DNA from: Elmis aenea
Taxonomy: Eukaryota > Arthropoda > Insecta > Coleoptera > Elmidae
Assembly: GCA_947652605.1 (NCBI GenBank)
Contig: OX393576.1
Coordinates: 56,644,966-56,708,965, forward strand
DNA length: 64,000 nucleotides
Direction of reading: 5' to 3'
The notes under the pieces were generated by a model. That model had not been told where the DNA came from. It saw only the letters and a list, made by a program, of their open reading frames with translations, and made no database searches. Shown one piece after another: positions 24,118 to 35,589 of this stretch (positions are counted from its first letter, which is position 1; each line of letters begins with the position of its first letter). Position numbers and translations under genes: made by a program.

Positions 24118-24121
24118 TTAA

Positions 24122-25340
24122 AAATGTTATGACGTTCATTTATTATTCAGTTCCATCAATCATCGTAAATTATTCAGTAAAATATATAGTATCTAAATAT
24201 ATTTTTGTTTTTGTAGGAATAAACTAAGTTTGTAATAAATCTGTATTTTGTAAGACAAATTCTTGTTAGTACTGCAATGATCCTTACCTGTTGGAATATT
24301 TGAGGTGTAAAACCGACGCTAAATTTGAAACTCAAATTGGCTTTGCAGCACATGTAAACCCGTACGTGATTTATTTGTATGCTGTGTGAATCTCTCGCAC
24401 CAAGCATCGGCTACACGTTACAAGTTCAAGTTTAGATATAAATACATTTAGCTTGTTGGGCCTATAGGTTTATTTGATTACCATCAACGCTTTTTGACTG
24501 TTTTTGTATTTGTTTTTTATTTGAAAGCACAGTGAATACGTGGGGAGGAATACGGGTCAGACTTGGATTGTTTCAAGTTGTTTTTTCCCTGAGGTAGCGC
24601 TAGTTGTACGAGACACCAGGATTGAATACCAATGCAACTCCCTTAGGTCATTTATTTCATTTTTTTGTTTGCCTATTGACATTTCATTATTCCAGCAAGC
24701 TTCCCAAGTGCTTGGAAACACGTTTGCTTTATATATTTTATTTAAAACCTACTTGTAAAGATTACTAAAGCCCAAACGTAGTTTAAACCGTGAGGTAAAC
24801 TTTCTGCTGATGCTTTTTCCACATTTTACGTTTTCAAACTACCTCATACACTTTTCTTCATGCTTTAGATGTGAAATTGTCGTAAAATTTTGATTGACTA
24901 TTGTGTATTTTCTTAAATGAACAGAGAAAAAATTAATGACGTTAAGTAACATTTAAGGAATTTTTAATTTTGCGTTAAAGTTGTATTTAGCTATATTATT
25001 CAAAAATTTTTGGGTAACATTGTTTTCAGAACGTGTAGCTGTTATTTCGTTTTTAGCACGTGTTGACTACAGGAAATGAAATATTTAATTGCAATACAGT
25101 AAATAATAGTATATATTGATTTGTAATTTAATACAATATAAAAAATTATGCAAAAATGTTCAGGTATTCTGAACACAATAAAAAACCGACGTTATATTTT
25201 GTGTATTTCCATCAACCGCTGGCAACATGTACGACTCTAACCGAGTATTTTAATACGCAACAACTATCTCGTTCTGTGATAAATCGATCAGAAAATCAAC
25301 AAACCGTCTATCTCCAATTTCTGTCGGAGTTTGTGAAGCC
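24122..25340. other. No feature recognised
   Basis: AT-rich sequence; short frames only, none with a recognisable domain. Confidence 0.4.
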
Positions 25341-25372
25341 CCCAGAGGTGGCGTGAACGCACTTCTGGGGAA
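25341..25372. other. GC-rich hairpin
   Basis: CCCCAGAGGTGGCGT and ACGCACTTCTGGGG pair with two mismatches around a very short loop. It is isolated in AT-rich sequence and is not a tRNA. Confidence 0.6.
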
Positions 25373-25667
25373 GCGAAGATTTAACGTCTCCTTACTCGAT
25401 TTTGATTATATAATTATTTACATTACGTTGGAAAGCAATCTTAGCGATTTAATGTGAATTGGAAACGTTAGGCTGTTTAAATGAGAGTGTTATTCAATAC
25501 AAAAATAAATTTCGGCAACACATGCACATGAAATTGGAAACTGTGAAGGGCGTTGCGTGTATTTACTGATTAATTTTATGTTTTGATTGACTTAAGTTAC
25601 TTGCAGTTACAGTAAAGTTTCCATTAACTTAGACGCGATTAACCGAGGTTATTTTTAAACTGTTTAA

Positions 25668-27129
25668 CCCGTTAAGGCCCACATTATTTTTTTTTGTTTT
25701 TTTTTAAAGATATTTTAGTAACTTACTTCTATGGTCTATATGAGCATATTACAATAAAAAAAATATTGTCAGAATAATAGTTGCGGAGATATAGGCCGTC
25801 CTCATATGAGAACGCTGGCCGCTGAGAGTACTTGCGACAGTCCATAACGATGTTTAACAAATATAACAACATTGAGCTTTAGAGAGTTCGCTGTTCCAGT
25901 AAGTGTTAGCTGCAGAAGTATCTGGTAAGCACATAGGTCGACCATGTGCCAACCGTGCTCCATGTCCTTTTTTCAAATATGTCACAGCTATTTGTCTTCG
26001 AAAATCCTTGATGGATATTGAGATACTGCCGTGCACTAGTTTGTACAACAGCCATGCCTATCAAACGGGTGAACAAAGGCCAATACATTTTTTTTTACCT
26101 CTGATAGCAATGGTATGTTTTTATGTTTTTCTAATAGCCAGTCATGGTGATCCACCCGTCCCATGAATTTGTTGTGAGCTTGAATGGCCGCAGGTTTCTG
26201 AACGTTTATAGTTGTTTTTTGTTCGCGACTCTAACGCTGGACTTTCACAGTTGGCTTTACTTTATCAAAATTGGTTGCTAGTGTTACTGAATTGTTATCA
26301 TTCTATCTTATTATTAGAATTTCATTTTTTTTTTGATCGAATTGATAGTCTATATATCCTTTAGCTTGTTTTTGCATTTCTTTAGGTGTTATAAGAGTAC
26401 ATTTAGCAAATCTATTATCCCTTATTGTTCCGCTGCGCAAATTTTTTTCTCCCTTAGATAGAGTTGGTCATCATCTATAATTCTATACCTTATTCGTCGG
26501 TTAGTCCACTTCTGGCGGTAAAGCAACAATGTCACATTCTATTTCTTCAGAGATAAGATATTCAAATGCTTCTTCGACAGTTTTGAATATATTTTTATTC
26601 ATATTTTCTATGGGTTGAAAAGTACGATGCAAGATCAAAATATACATGTAAGCTTTATAAGTCATTCAAATATTTTAGCATAAACATGTACACTGCAATA
26701 AAAGTGTCCTCAAAATATAAAGCTCTAATTTAAAAAGATGTCACAAACGCCCAGCGTCCTCATTTGAGGACAGGGAGATTAGAGGGTGTATAATTTAAAA
26801 ACAATATGAACAGACTATGCAAAATGTGTCTTAATATAATTTAGTATCGTTTTTGATTATAACTATAACAAAAATAGTCACTCACTTGAAGTTTTGAGAT
26901 TCGAAAAAGAAAAACGTAACGAACGGTATCTGACTACTTAAAATCGGTCTGATTTGAACCAGTGCTACTCGACAAGTATTCAAACTAAATGTATCTAATA
27001 TGATTACCTGTCATCATTGGTACTCCATTTAACGAATAAAATGAAAAATAATAGAAATTACGAAGAAAAAAAAAAGTTTTGGAGCAAATATACGCTTGTC
27101 CTCAAAAGAGGACGCTGGGCGCTAATGGG
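25668..27129 (-). mobile_element. piggyBac element, second lineage, internally deleted
   Basis: TTAA at 25664-25667 and 27130-27133 bounds ends CCCGTTAAGGCCC and GGGCGCTAATGGG. Dyads of the form GTCCTCANNTGAGGAC next to CGCTGG occur near 25797 (decayed), 26755 and 27098. They are likely binding sites. A broken transposase lies on the minus strand. The 1462-bp size is below that of autonomous piggyBac elements (about 2.4 kb). Confidence 0.92.
25850..26640 (-). pseudogene. piggyBac transposase, N-terminus fused to C-terminus
   Basis: Reading the minus strand from about 26620: FKTVEEAFEYLISEEIECD and VALPPEVD, an acidic piggyBac N-terminus. Text then jumps to GTIRDNRFAKC, AKGYIDYQFDQKKNEI, TLATNFDKVKPTVKVQR, NKFMGRVDHHDWLLEKH (the last catalytic Asp region, usually N-MGGVD), MYWPLFTRLIGMAVV and LVHGSISISIKDFRRQIA near the end at about 25860. 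The first two catalytic Asp residues are missing with the deleted middle. Several frameshifts break the rest, and no cysteine-rich domain follows. It is a dead relative of PGBD-type transposases. Confidence 0.88.
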
Positions 27130-27133
27130 TTAA

Positions 27134-27974
27134 TTGCATGATTTGAGTAATAATGTTTAAAAAGTCGGTTTAAAGTGAAAAGAGACGGTACATAATTTCT
27201 TTATTATATTCAAATGCATTCTATGAAATAATAAATAGTTCACCAAACCTTTCTTGTTATCCCAAATTTTAATTATCTGGGATTCTTTCAGTGTACATTA
27301 CTCTGGATAAGTAACTGGCACTGTTATACTTATTTATGTTTCTCCGACGAAACATTTATTCTGCTCGAAAGCAGCTATTATCTTAGCTTTTAATTTAAGT
27401 AATAAACTTTTTGTAAGAAACTATTGTTAAGTAGCTTTTAAGAAAGACACAAAATAATATGTATTATATTAAGTATAAAAGTGTTGTTTTCGTAATTAAA
27501 AATTACAAACCATAAAAAAACTGATCTTTATATTAACATTGACAGCAAGATAATAAACAAATTTTCCTGCAAAAATTGCCAATGTGTTTAATAAATTTTA
27601 ATTAATTATCAATATTATAAGCTGTGCTGTATATAATATACTCAACAATTAAAATTAATTTGCACATTATAGAGTGGTGAATGAATTGTGAAAGAAATCA
27701 TTCTGAAAACCGCGCGAAATTTATTGCAGTACTAACGCAAGGTCTAGTTCACATCGTAATATTTCTTTTATAAAACTATTGAAGCTTTTCGATATAATTT
27801 AAAAGCAGTGTGAACATTCGCTAAAAATAATAGGCCCAATAACTTTTATTGAATGCATAACGTCTTCGCCATAAGTAAAGGTTATAATGCCAAATTTTAA
27901 AATGAAAAATGCTTTTTTCAGCATCGTCTTTCCTTAACATAACCTTTATACTAGATTTACTTATTTAAGCAAGC
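27134..27974. other. No feature recognised
   Basis: AT-rich sequence between a piggyBac element and a doubtful mariner trace; nothing identifiable. Confidence 0.4.
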
Positions 27975-28361
27975 TCAAAACTTGACCAAGCAATTAGTTC
28001 GTGTCGTCCATCTAGTGATGGAAATAAGAGACAGTGTACCTAATCTGAAAACGAAAGCAATTTTATTATACTTCACAAGTATAATAATTGTGATACAGTT
28101 CTGCATGTATTGAATCAAAAAAACTGTAGCCATCAGTTTTCTCTTAGAAAACTCAGTTTTGGTCCTATAGTTCGTTAGTTTTGTAGGTGGCCAGGTTTCA
28201 TCACTAGGCACAGTTCTTGAAAAATTAGATCGTTTTGTAACGTAACCTAAATATCTTGAGTAATTACCTCTCTGTAAAGTTTTTAATCTGGTGTAAGCAG
28301 TCTCGCTATGCAACGCCCAAATCATCCTGGTAATTATCCAGAATTGTTTTTTTAGGAACAT
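27975..28361 (-). pseudogene. Doubtful mariner transposase fragment
   Basis: A 128-codon minus frame contains YVTKRSNFSRT, WPPTKLTNYRTKTEF and KRKLMATVF. This resembles the W-P-P...K-MA-VF region after the first catalytic Asp of mariner transposases. No DNA-HKS or YSPDLAP motif follows, so the match could be chance. Confidence 0.3.
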
Positions 28362-29650
28362 TACCCTGCTAAGCGATAATAAATACTTTTAGTAGAAGAT
28401 CAGTCAACACTAATTTCTCAATTTTCCTTGTCGTTTCTTCTGTGTATGCCTCCAGGCATCCTCAAACGATTCTGCTCTATTTAAGCAGTACCTATACCAG
28501 TATTTTACTAAAAACATATTTGTAAAACTTTCCTATGTACCGCTTTCACTCTTTCCTGTTAAGTTTAGATCAAATAAATACCTACTTTTATCAAACATTT
28601 TATTACACTTCTATATGCAAGACTGATCTTTTTCTCACAACACAAAATCCATGATTAAAATGTTGTAAATAGATTGTACGAAATTCAGTTACAAAATTTA
28701 GTTACGCAATTTAGTTAATGAAATGCTACCTGGAAGTAAAAAGTTGTCCTTGATTAACACAAAAAAAAACCTTTTAGACTGACGAATAGGAATCTATTAA
28801 AAACCGAATAATTTATTTTAATTTGAAAATATTTAAATAGTCATGGTATTTAAAATACACGTATTTTAAAGAAGATAATACATTTTTGTTGATTGGTAGT
28901 TTTGTTAAATTTTTATAGCTCTATTTGTATATTTTACCGTTCTCTCATCTTACATCCTTTTATTTTTATTATTAATATTATTTATTTTATCATAATTTAT
29001 TTTTTGTGTATTGCAGTGCTAGTCTACCACAGAATAAGCGTGTCTATAAATTTGTGTACACAGTCCTGGTGCTACTAGTACTTCCGCTTGATTTACGGAA
29101 GTGTTTGCTGTAACCGGTTTTGATACGTCGCACAAATAGCAATGAAGTTCTTGAGACATGCTTTCGAAAATGGTGACTTGGGAAATGTAGAGACGATCTA
29201 AGTTATTTTAGATGTCCAAACAATGTATTCAATTTCTCACTATTAAAATCTTGGAAATTATTAAGGCTAGAGTCTGTTGGCAAAAAAGCAACATTGTGCA
29301 AAATATTGAGCTTTTAAAATATAATTGTAAATTCGATGAGCATATTAAACAAAATAGTCGTATTTTGCGTATTTTGGATTGCCTATATTACGCAAAAAAT
29401 ACGCTTGTCCCCTAGTGGAGCCAACAGAGTTATAAAGTATACTAAGAATGTTCCCGTGGCCGAGCCAACGAAGTGCAAAGGGTAAACCTGAATTAACAAA
29501 AAAACTTTTGTGTATTTCTTAATTTTGACTCAAAAACCGGCAATTTTTAGAGATCTAACTATTTTTCAATTTTTAATAGCAAGTAACATACGTATGGAAA
29601 CTCATCCAATTGAAAACACTTTGTATTATAACCGTCAAGTTTTACTATTG
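28362..29650. other. No feature recognised
   Basis: AT-rich; frames such as 28893-29078 are hydrophobic low-complexity translations of T-rich DNA. Confidence 0.4.
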
Positions 29651-29660
29651 TCATAGTACA

Positions 29661-29960
29661 GGGGTGCTCAACCTTTTGTAATACGCGAGCCACCTTTGTA
29701 TACCAAGGCATATGGCGATCGACAGGATATAATACAAATAATACAAATAAATTGTAAACAAAGTACGTATATGTGTGTATTAATTTTCGTGTCTCAGAAG
29801 TTTTTGGAAAATCGTCGTTATATTTTCCGTGCAACGATAGAAAATGTCGCTCTATATTGCCTTTTTTCGGAATAGCAACAGACGATATGCAGATTAAACA
29901 ACAACATTTATCACCAATCATAGTAAAAAAGAAATTTGTTTCAAATTCTTCATGAAAACC
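29661..29960 (-). mobile_element. hAT element 3' end with BED-finger remnant
   Basis: CAGGGGTGCTCAACC at 29661 is a hAT-type terminus (3' end, element on the minus strand). The opposite end is not found, so the right limit is approximate. The retained coding piece lies just inside, so most of the transposase is deleted. Confidence 0.6.
29781..29950 (-). pseudogene. hAT transposase N-terminus (BED-type zinc finger)
   Basis: The minus strand reads MIGDKCCCLICISSVAIPKK, then GNIERHFLSLHGKY and DFPKTSETRK. The C-x2-C followed by H-x4-H in an LICxxSVA-PKKGN-ERHF context is the BED-like finger of hAT proteins of the GTF2IRD2/ZBED type. Open sequence upstream of the Met (FETNFFFT) fits the same domain. 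The frame runs on to 29559 through non-coding terminal DNA. The catalytic domain is absent. Confidence 0.7.
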
Positions 29961-30175
29961 AAAATTGTGTAAAGCTTATAAATGCGCACCTTTTGAATAA
30001 TGTTTTTGATCACGCCAGTTTATTTAGTGTTTCACTAGTAAAGTTAATTTAAATATAAAGCGATTTTATAGTCGAAGGTTCGTCATGGAAGAATTTAAAA
30101 TGACAAACTATTTTATTTCAAAACCATTTGTCTTAGCACAAATAAAACTAATATAAATTTTGTTAGTATTTATTA

Positions 30176-31149
30176 CTGGGACTAAAACCGAACCGGAACT
30201 GGGATAAAAACCGTAATGAACCTGTGCATTTTTCATGAACTGTGAACCGAAACTGAACCTTTTCGTTGGAGAATCAGAAAACCGCAAAATCGAACCGTAT
30301 CGACTGGTGTGACCAGTTTAAACTGCTTCAACCGGTTCAAACAACGGTTCAGCCCAATTATACCGGAGCAACTAATTAAAATTATACGCCTATGCAATCT
30401 AAAAATTAATAGCACCTTTATGCCTATGTAAAGTAAAACTCATTGTGGAAATGCAATAATTCAAGGAATAAATGACAAGTTTTTGACGTTAGTGAAGTGA
30501 ACAGTCAGTTTTTTCGATTTACACGGCACTCTATTTGTTTCAATAACGAATAGAAGAAAAAATGTCGAATATCTCGAATAGTATGAGTTTTGGGTATAGG
30601 AAATACTTAACAAAAAATGAAGCTCTCTTAAAGACGAATTCGATGACATAAGAAAATACAGGGGTTTGTCAGGGAAAAAATTGAGTTACGAGCTTTTGAA
30701 AATCATGGGAGCTGCCACCTATTTATGAACACCCTGTATGCGGGATTCAAACTTTTTCATATCGAGCGAATAGAGCAATGTTTTCTGCATGTCCTTATAC
30801 AAATAAATTACAAGTCATTCACCCTGTATATTTGAAAATATTTTTATCGTGTTCGGAAGAAAAAACTATGAAATGGCATTTGAATTAACTTTCTATCTCA
30901 AACCGTTTAGCCACAATCGACCGATCCCGCACTAATGACTCCCCAATATTCTTGCATAACGTATACTTACGTTTAAAAATTTCCTATTAAAAGCCAAATA
31001 AACATTAAATCAGAACCAGAACTAAACCGAAGCGGTTACCGAATCACTATAAAATAAAAACCAGTGGTTCGCAACATAAATCGAAAATTTATAATTTAGC
31101 GAACCGGTAACCGGAACTGAACCGTTACTCTTTGCGGTTTCGGTTCCTG
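30176..31149. mobile_element. Putative hAT-type element loaded with AACCGG motifs
   Basis: Flanks ATTTATTA (30168-30175) and ATTTGTTA (31150-31157) match 7 of 8 bases, and the ends are CTGGGACTAAAACCG and CGGTTTCGGTTCCTG. Both subterminal regions repeat AACCGAACCGG, ACCGGTTC and close variants in both orientations. The middle contains fragments of CAGGGTG-type MITEs (CACCCTGTA at about 30733 and 30821). No coding trace. Confidence 0.55.
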
Positions 31150-31157
31150 ATTTGTTA

Positions 31158-32189
31158 GGTTATTTTTAAATGTACCTACTTTAACATTGGTTAATTGTAC
31201 CTTAAAACCAATAATTTAGATCTAAAAAAATGTAGCATTTGGATCAGTAACTTCGGAAATCAATTTTTGGCCAACAAATGCCAGCGGGGGTAGATGATGA
31301 AGTGAAGAGGGGTGACTTAAAGCGCATTGGTTGTCTCTAGACGTAGGTTGAGATAACAAGGCACAAGGGAATGTACGTGAAAATTTGCCAAACTTTGCAA
31401 AAAACATTGGGTAACTCGCGTTTGCTATTAAATACAATTATAAACTTTTATAACTTAAACTAAAGAAACTTTCTGCTAAAATTACGCAAATATTAGCAAT
31501 GGAAATTAAACCTCCTGTTATGATTACATAAACATTAGTTAACTAGTCGACGTTTTCAATCGAGTTTATCATTTTTATGCGTGATACGGTTTCAATTAAT
31601 TAAATTGCGTCAGTTTTTTATGACTGCGCTCTTAAGACGCCCGTTTAATATGAGATAAAAATGCTGCGTGAATCACAATAAGAAAGTTCAAGGATAGCGA
31701 CCCTATTTTGTAGATAATTTGGAAGTATTATGGAATTGTAGAGGGTTATAAGAGCGTATTATGTGGTTATTATAGACCAATTAGAAAAAGCCGATGGCGC
31801 TAAGTTAATTATGAGAACGACAACGACGTACTTAACACGGAAATATTTAGAATAATGAAATGTTTGTCACGGTTTAATACTTCACCGTCGTAGATTGGTC
31901 GGAGTTCTTTTGCTTCGATTACTTTATGGAAAAATGTACAACAAATACGCAAATAAGTAGCATGCTTTTGCAGTTTTTAAATTAATTCATTCTTTATTCG
32001 AGAGTTATGCAATATGAAAATTCGGTTGCATTAGGTTGCGGAAGTTGCTAGCAGCAATTATATTGCTTAGTTACCTACTCATTTATTTCCAAGTCTTTTT
32101 AATGTAAAATAAAATACCATTTTAGTTGACTCTTCCTTTTCTTGTACAATTCTCGCCACGTCTTTCTATTTTGGGCTGTTTTTTTTGTG
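31158..32189. other. No element recognised; apparently unique sequence
   Basis: No TIRs, repeats or coding motifs seen; base composition is more even around 31600-31900. Confidence 0.4.
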
Positions 32190-33010
32190 TTTCCCATCCT
32201 TCTCAAAAGATAGACATTTCCTCGTCAAGTATTGTGCAGCCTACACCTCTCTTGTGCCCATAAAATCTGGAGTACCACAGGGTAGCGTCCTTGGCCCCTA
32301 ACACTGTACAGGGTGGATTAAATTCGAATGTTTTACAGGGTATCTCGGTTACCGTAATAGTTGGCGAAAACTTGATAGCGGTCTCTTTGCTTGTTTTTTT
32401 TTTTTTAAATAGAACGCCTGTGCAATCAGATTTTTTAAAACGCTTTAATTTTTGAAAATATACTACAACTTCTTTATTTAATAAAAAATTAAAAAAGTCT
32501 TAAGGTCATATTAAACAACAATCTCCTTGCTCAAAATGAAGGTGTTAAATATCTCGGAGGATACTAAGACAGTTGCTTAACGTGGGCAAAGCATATCTGG
32601 TAAAAACATCTACAAATGGGACTTATCTATCGCAAAATGTAATGGCTCTTACTTAAATAGAAACTTGCATCTTAAAAAAGAAAACAAATGTCCTATATAA
32701 AGCTGTCATAAAACCTGCATGGACCTACGGCATTCAGCTGTGAAGCCCAGCCAGCAACTCCAACGTCTTAAAGAACCAACGTTTTCAATTCAAAACAATG
32801 CGATTCGTCTTGGTTCATTCCTAAGCAATTTCGGGATCTTGAAATGTCATTTGTCAACGACGAAATTGGTGCCATAAACACACGATGTGCACACGATACT
32901 AAGCCCGACTAAAGACACCACCCTAAGATATTGGTAGGACCTGCTTACCGTCCCTCGTGTCAGAAGACTGAAGCGGTGCGATGGGCTGGACCTGCCTCAG
33001 CGCAGATAGG
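32190..33010 (+). pseudogene. Jockey-type LINE fragment split by a MITE
   Basis: VPIKSGVPQGSVLGP (about 32258-32302), the strand before the RT palm box, is followed by a MITE end. The LINE resumes near 32530 with EGVKYLGGY and DSCLTWAKHIW, then text corresponding to KPAWTYGIQL and a C-terminal region. The FADD box is missing. Stops and frameshifts are dense. The family differs from the 13.7-kb copy. Confidence 0.75.
32309..32500. mobile_element. CAGGGTGG-type MITE end
   Basis: CAGGGTGGATTAAATTCG after TA at 32307-32308, followed by ACAGGGTATCTCGGTTA, matches the left end style of the element at 33028. No right end is seen before LINE sequence resumes, so it is truncated. Confidence 0.5.
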
Positions 33011-33027
33011 GTAAAGTAAATAGCATA

Positions 33028-33750
33028 CAGGGTGGCCTATTTTGATGCCCATACAGGGTATCTCGGTTAGTATCAGAGATAGAAAAAAAAAACAAGTCCT
33101 TTTTTCGAGAGAAATTTATTGCCGTAAACAGATTTTTGATATCTTTTTTAATTTTCGAAATATTGCCAAAACCAGATTTTAGGCACTTTTCAAAAATGTT
33201 AAATAACGTCGCTTAAACGAAAAAAATAGAAAAAACTTTAAAGACAGTTTTTGCATAGTTTTTTGTCCTTAATAAGATATCGATGTTGTTTTTTTTAACT
33301 CTTATAAATGTTGATATATTACAGCTAACTTTCTTATTTTTTAAATGGCAACCATAGTTGGCTTTGACGTAAATCAAAAGCTTACTTTTTGCGATTTTCG
33401 AAAATATTTAATTTGCTTATGGTTGCCATAATAAGAAAGTTAGTTGTAATATATCGATATTTATGTGAGTAAAAAAAAAATTGAATACAGCTATCTTATT
33501 AAGGACAACAAAACCATGCCAAAAATGTTTTTAAAGTTTTTTTTTTCGTTTGCTAGATTATTTAACAATTTTGAAAAGTGCCAAAAATCGGGTTTTGGCT
33601 ATATTTCAAAAATTAAAAAAGGATATCAAAAATCTGTTTACGGCAATGAATTTCTCTTGAAAAAAGAAATCGAGACTATGTACTCAGTTTTTTTCTATCT
33701 CTTATAATAACCGAGATACCCTGTATAGGCATTGAAAATAGGCCACCCTG
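33028..33750. mobile_element. Foldback MITE, CAGGGTGGCC family
   Basis: CAGGGTGGCCTATTTTGATG and its inverse are bounded by TA (33026-33027, 33751-33752). The two ~350-bp arms pair almost throughout, with GGTATCTCGGTTA and TAACCGAGATACC near the tips and GGCAACCATAG / CTTATGGTTGCC near the centre. The 80-codon plus frame inside is repeat shadow. Confidence 0.9.
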
Positions 33751-34109
33751 TACATAGTGCAGTAACACAAACCAAAAGTTTGTTTCAGCAGACCAAAATT
33801 TACTAGTTCATAGACTAAAACATAAATTGGTTTATGAACATCGGTCAACTATGGACTAATAATGTAAATGACATTTATACGTATTGAGTTCATAGAAATT
33901 TGCGCATCGCAAGTGTCAACATCTTAAGAAACCAGTACTTTATAGGGTTGAGATGGCGATGCATAGCTACCAGAGGCCACATTAGTTGTTAACAGCGCAT
34001 GCGTCTAATAATTCCAGCTTAGTTTTTGTTCTAATCCATGTAGGGGAGACTGTTGTACCTTGAGCATAGTGTACCTTGGAACATTTGCGGATTCTAAATA
34101 GTGCTGGCA

Positions 34110-35148
34110 CTTGGTTATCGTCTTTTTTTTTTGAGTTATCGCCAATAACTCGATTTTACGACTATTCGTTTTATGACTATATTTCGCTTGTTTATGAATA
34201 AGATAAGAATGCAGTGGCGTAGACAATTTTGCAAAAATTTAATGGAAATTCGAGTTGTGACATAAAGTTGTATTTTTTTAAATAGAACCCATCGTTGGCT
34301 ATGACTTATTTAAATTCCTTATTTTTTGTCATTCCAAATATATCAGGGTTAATGTAGTTATTTTTAATAATACGCAAGTTACGAAGGTTTTTTAGTTTTT
34401 TTTTAAACAAAATTATAGTCGGCTGTGAAAACAAAAACAAAACAAGGTGTAAAACTTTTTAAAACTCATTTGGTACAGGTTACGAAGGCTTTGTAATTTT
34501 TTATTGTGAAAAACATTGTAAATATATCAAAATAAGGAAACAACGATAAAGTCGGAATCTGCAGTATTGTAGTTTATCTTATGTTCAAATATTTGTAATG
34601 TTTATCACAACAACAAATTACAAGACCTTCGTAACTTGTACCAAATGTGTTTAAAAAGGTTTTACAGCTTGTTTTGTTTTTGTTTTCACAGCCTACTATA
34701 ATTTTATTTAAAAAAAAAACTAAAAAACCTTAGTAACTTACGTATTATTGATAATAAATAGAATAAAACCATATTTGTAATGCCAAAAAAATAAGGAATT
34801 TAAATAAGTCATAGCCAACTATGGGTTGCATTTAAAAAAATACAACTTTATGTCACAACTCTGTTTTCCATTAAATTTTTGCAAAATTGTCTACGCCCCT
34901 GCATTTTTATCAAAAAAGTGCCTGTAGAACGTCAAAATAATTTTTGTTTATTTTCATAAACAAGCGAAATGTCATAAAACGATAGTCGTAAAATCGAGTT
35001 ATCGGCGATAACTCAAAAACAAAAAACGATAACCAATTTTAGTTTAACTTTTTCTAGAAAAAAGAGACCGAGGATGCGCGGTTCGTTTTTTGATACCTCT
35101 TATAGTTATCGAGATTCCCTAGTAAAACATCGAAATTTGCCCACCCTG
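34110..35148. mobile_element. Foldback element, left tip lost
   Basis: Arms around 34115-34330 and 34790-35045 are inverted copies (GAGTTATCGCCAATAACTCG against CGAGTTATCGGCGATAACTC). The right tip CCCACCCTG is followed by TA at 35149-35150. The left tip is replaced by an unrelated end, TA plus GGGGAGACTGTTGTACC at 34041-34059. A similar end lies inverted near 55950. Confidence 0.75.
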
Positions 35149-35290
35149 TACTTATCTTCTCCAATTTTTTATCATTCCTTTGCTTAATCAGAACTATATA
35201 TTTACGAGGATTGTCTGGGTTTCGCGTGGAATTGCTGGAAATAAATAGGCAAGGATTTCTTAAAATTTTCTTTATGCAGTTTCACCTTTT

Positions 35291-35587
35291 TTAAACTTTT
35301 TTATAGTATTCGCCGCCAACTTTAATGCACTTTTGGGCTCTTTTGACCCATGCCGCAAAACACGCCACAAACGACGATTTTGGCAGGTTCTCCAACTGCT
35401 CTTGGACACCTTCAATCAGTTTCGAAGTTGTGACCTCGCAAAGGTTCTTTCGGCTTTGGGAAGAGCCAAAAGTCACAGGGTGCAAGGTGAGTATGGTGGA
35501 GGGTTCAAAACCTTGACGCCACTGTCCTCGAGGAAACGCTTGTTCGCGCCAGCAGTGTGGAACCCAGAAAACCCTTGAAGCTAGCAA
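35291..35587 (-). pseudogene. mariner transposase C-terminal fragment
   Basis: A 98-codon minus frame ends with LPKSSFVACFAAWVKRAQKC and VGGEYYKK. The pattern of LP-S-F--CF--W--R--KCI---GEYF is the usual C-terminus of mariner-type transposases. Its N-terminal part is less clear and the catalytic triad is absent. GC content is higher than in neighbouring DNA. Confidence 0.55.
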
Positions 35588-35589
35588 AG

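Noticed and set aside
29653..29925. TCATAGTA on both sides of the hAT fragment as a target duplication
   Set aside because: The second copy lies within transposase coding text and no terminus precedes it, so it is chance.
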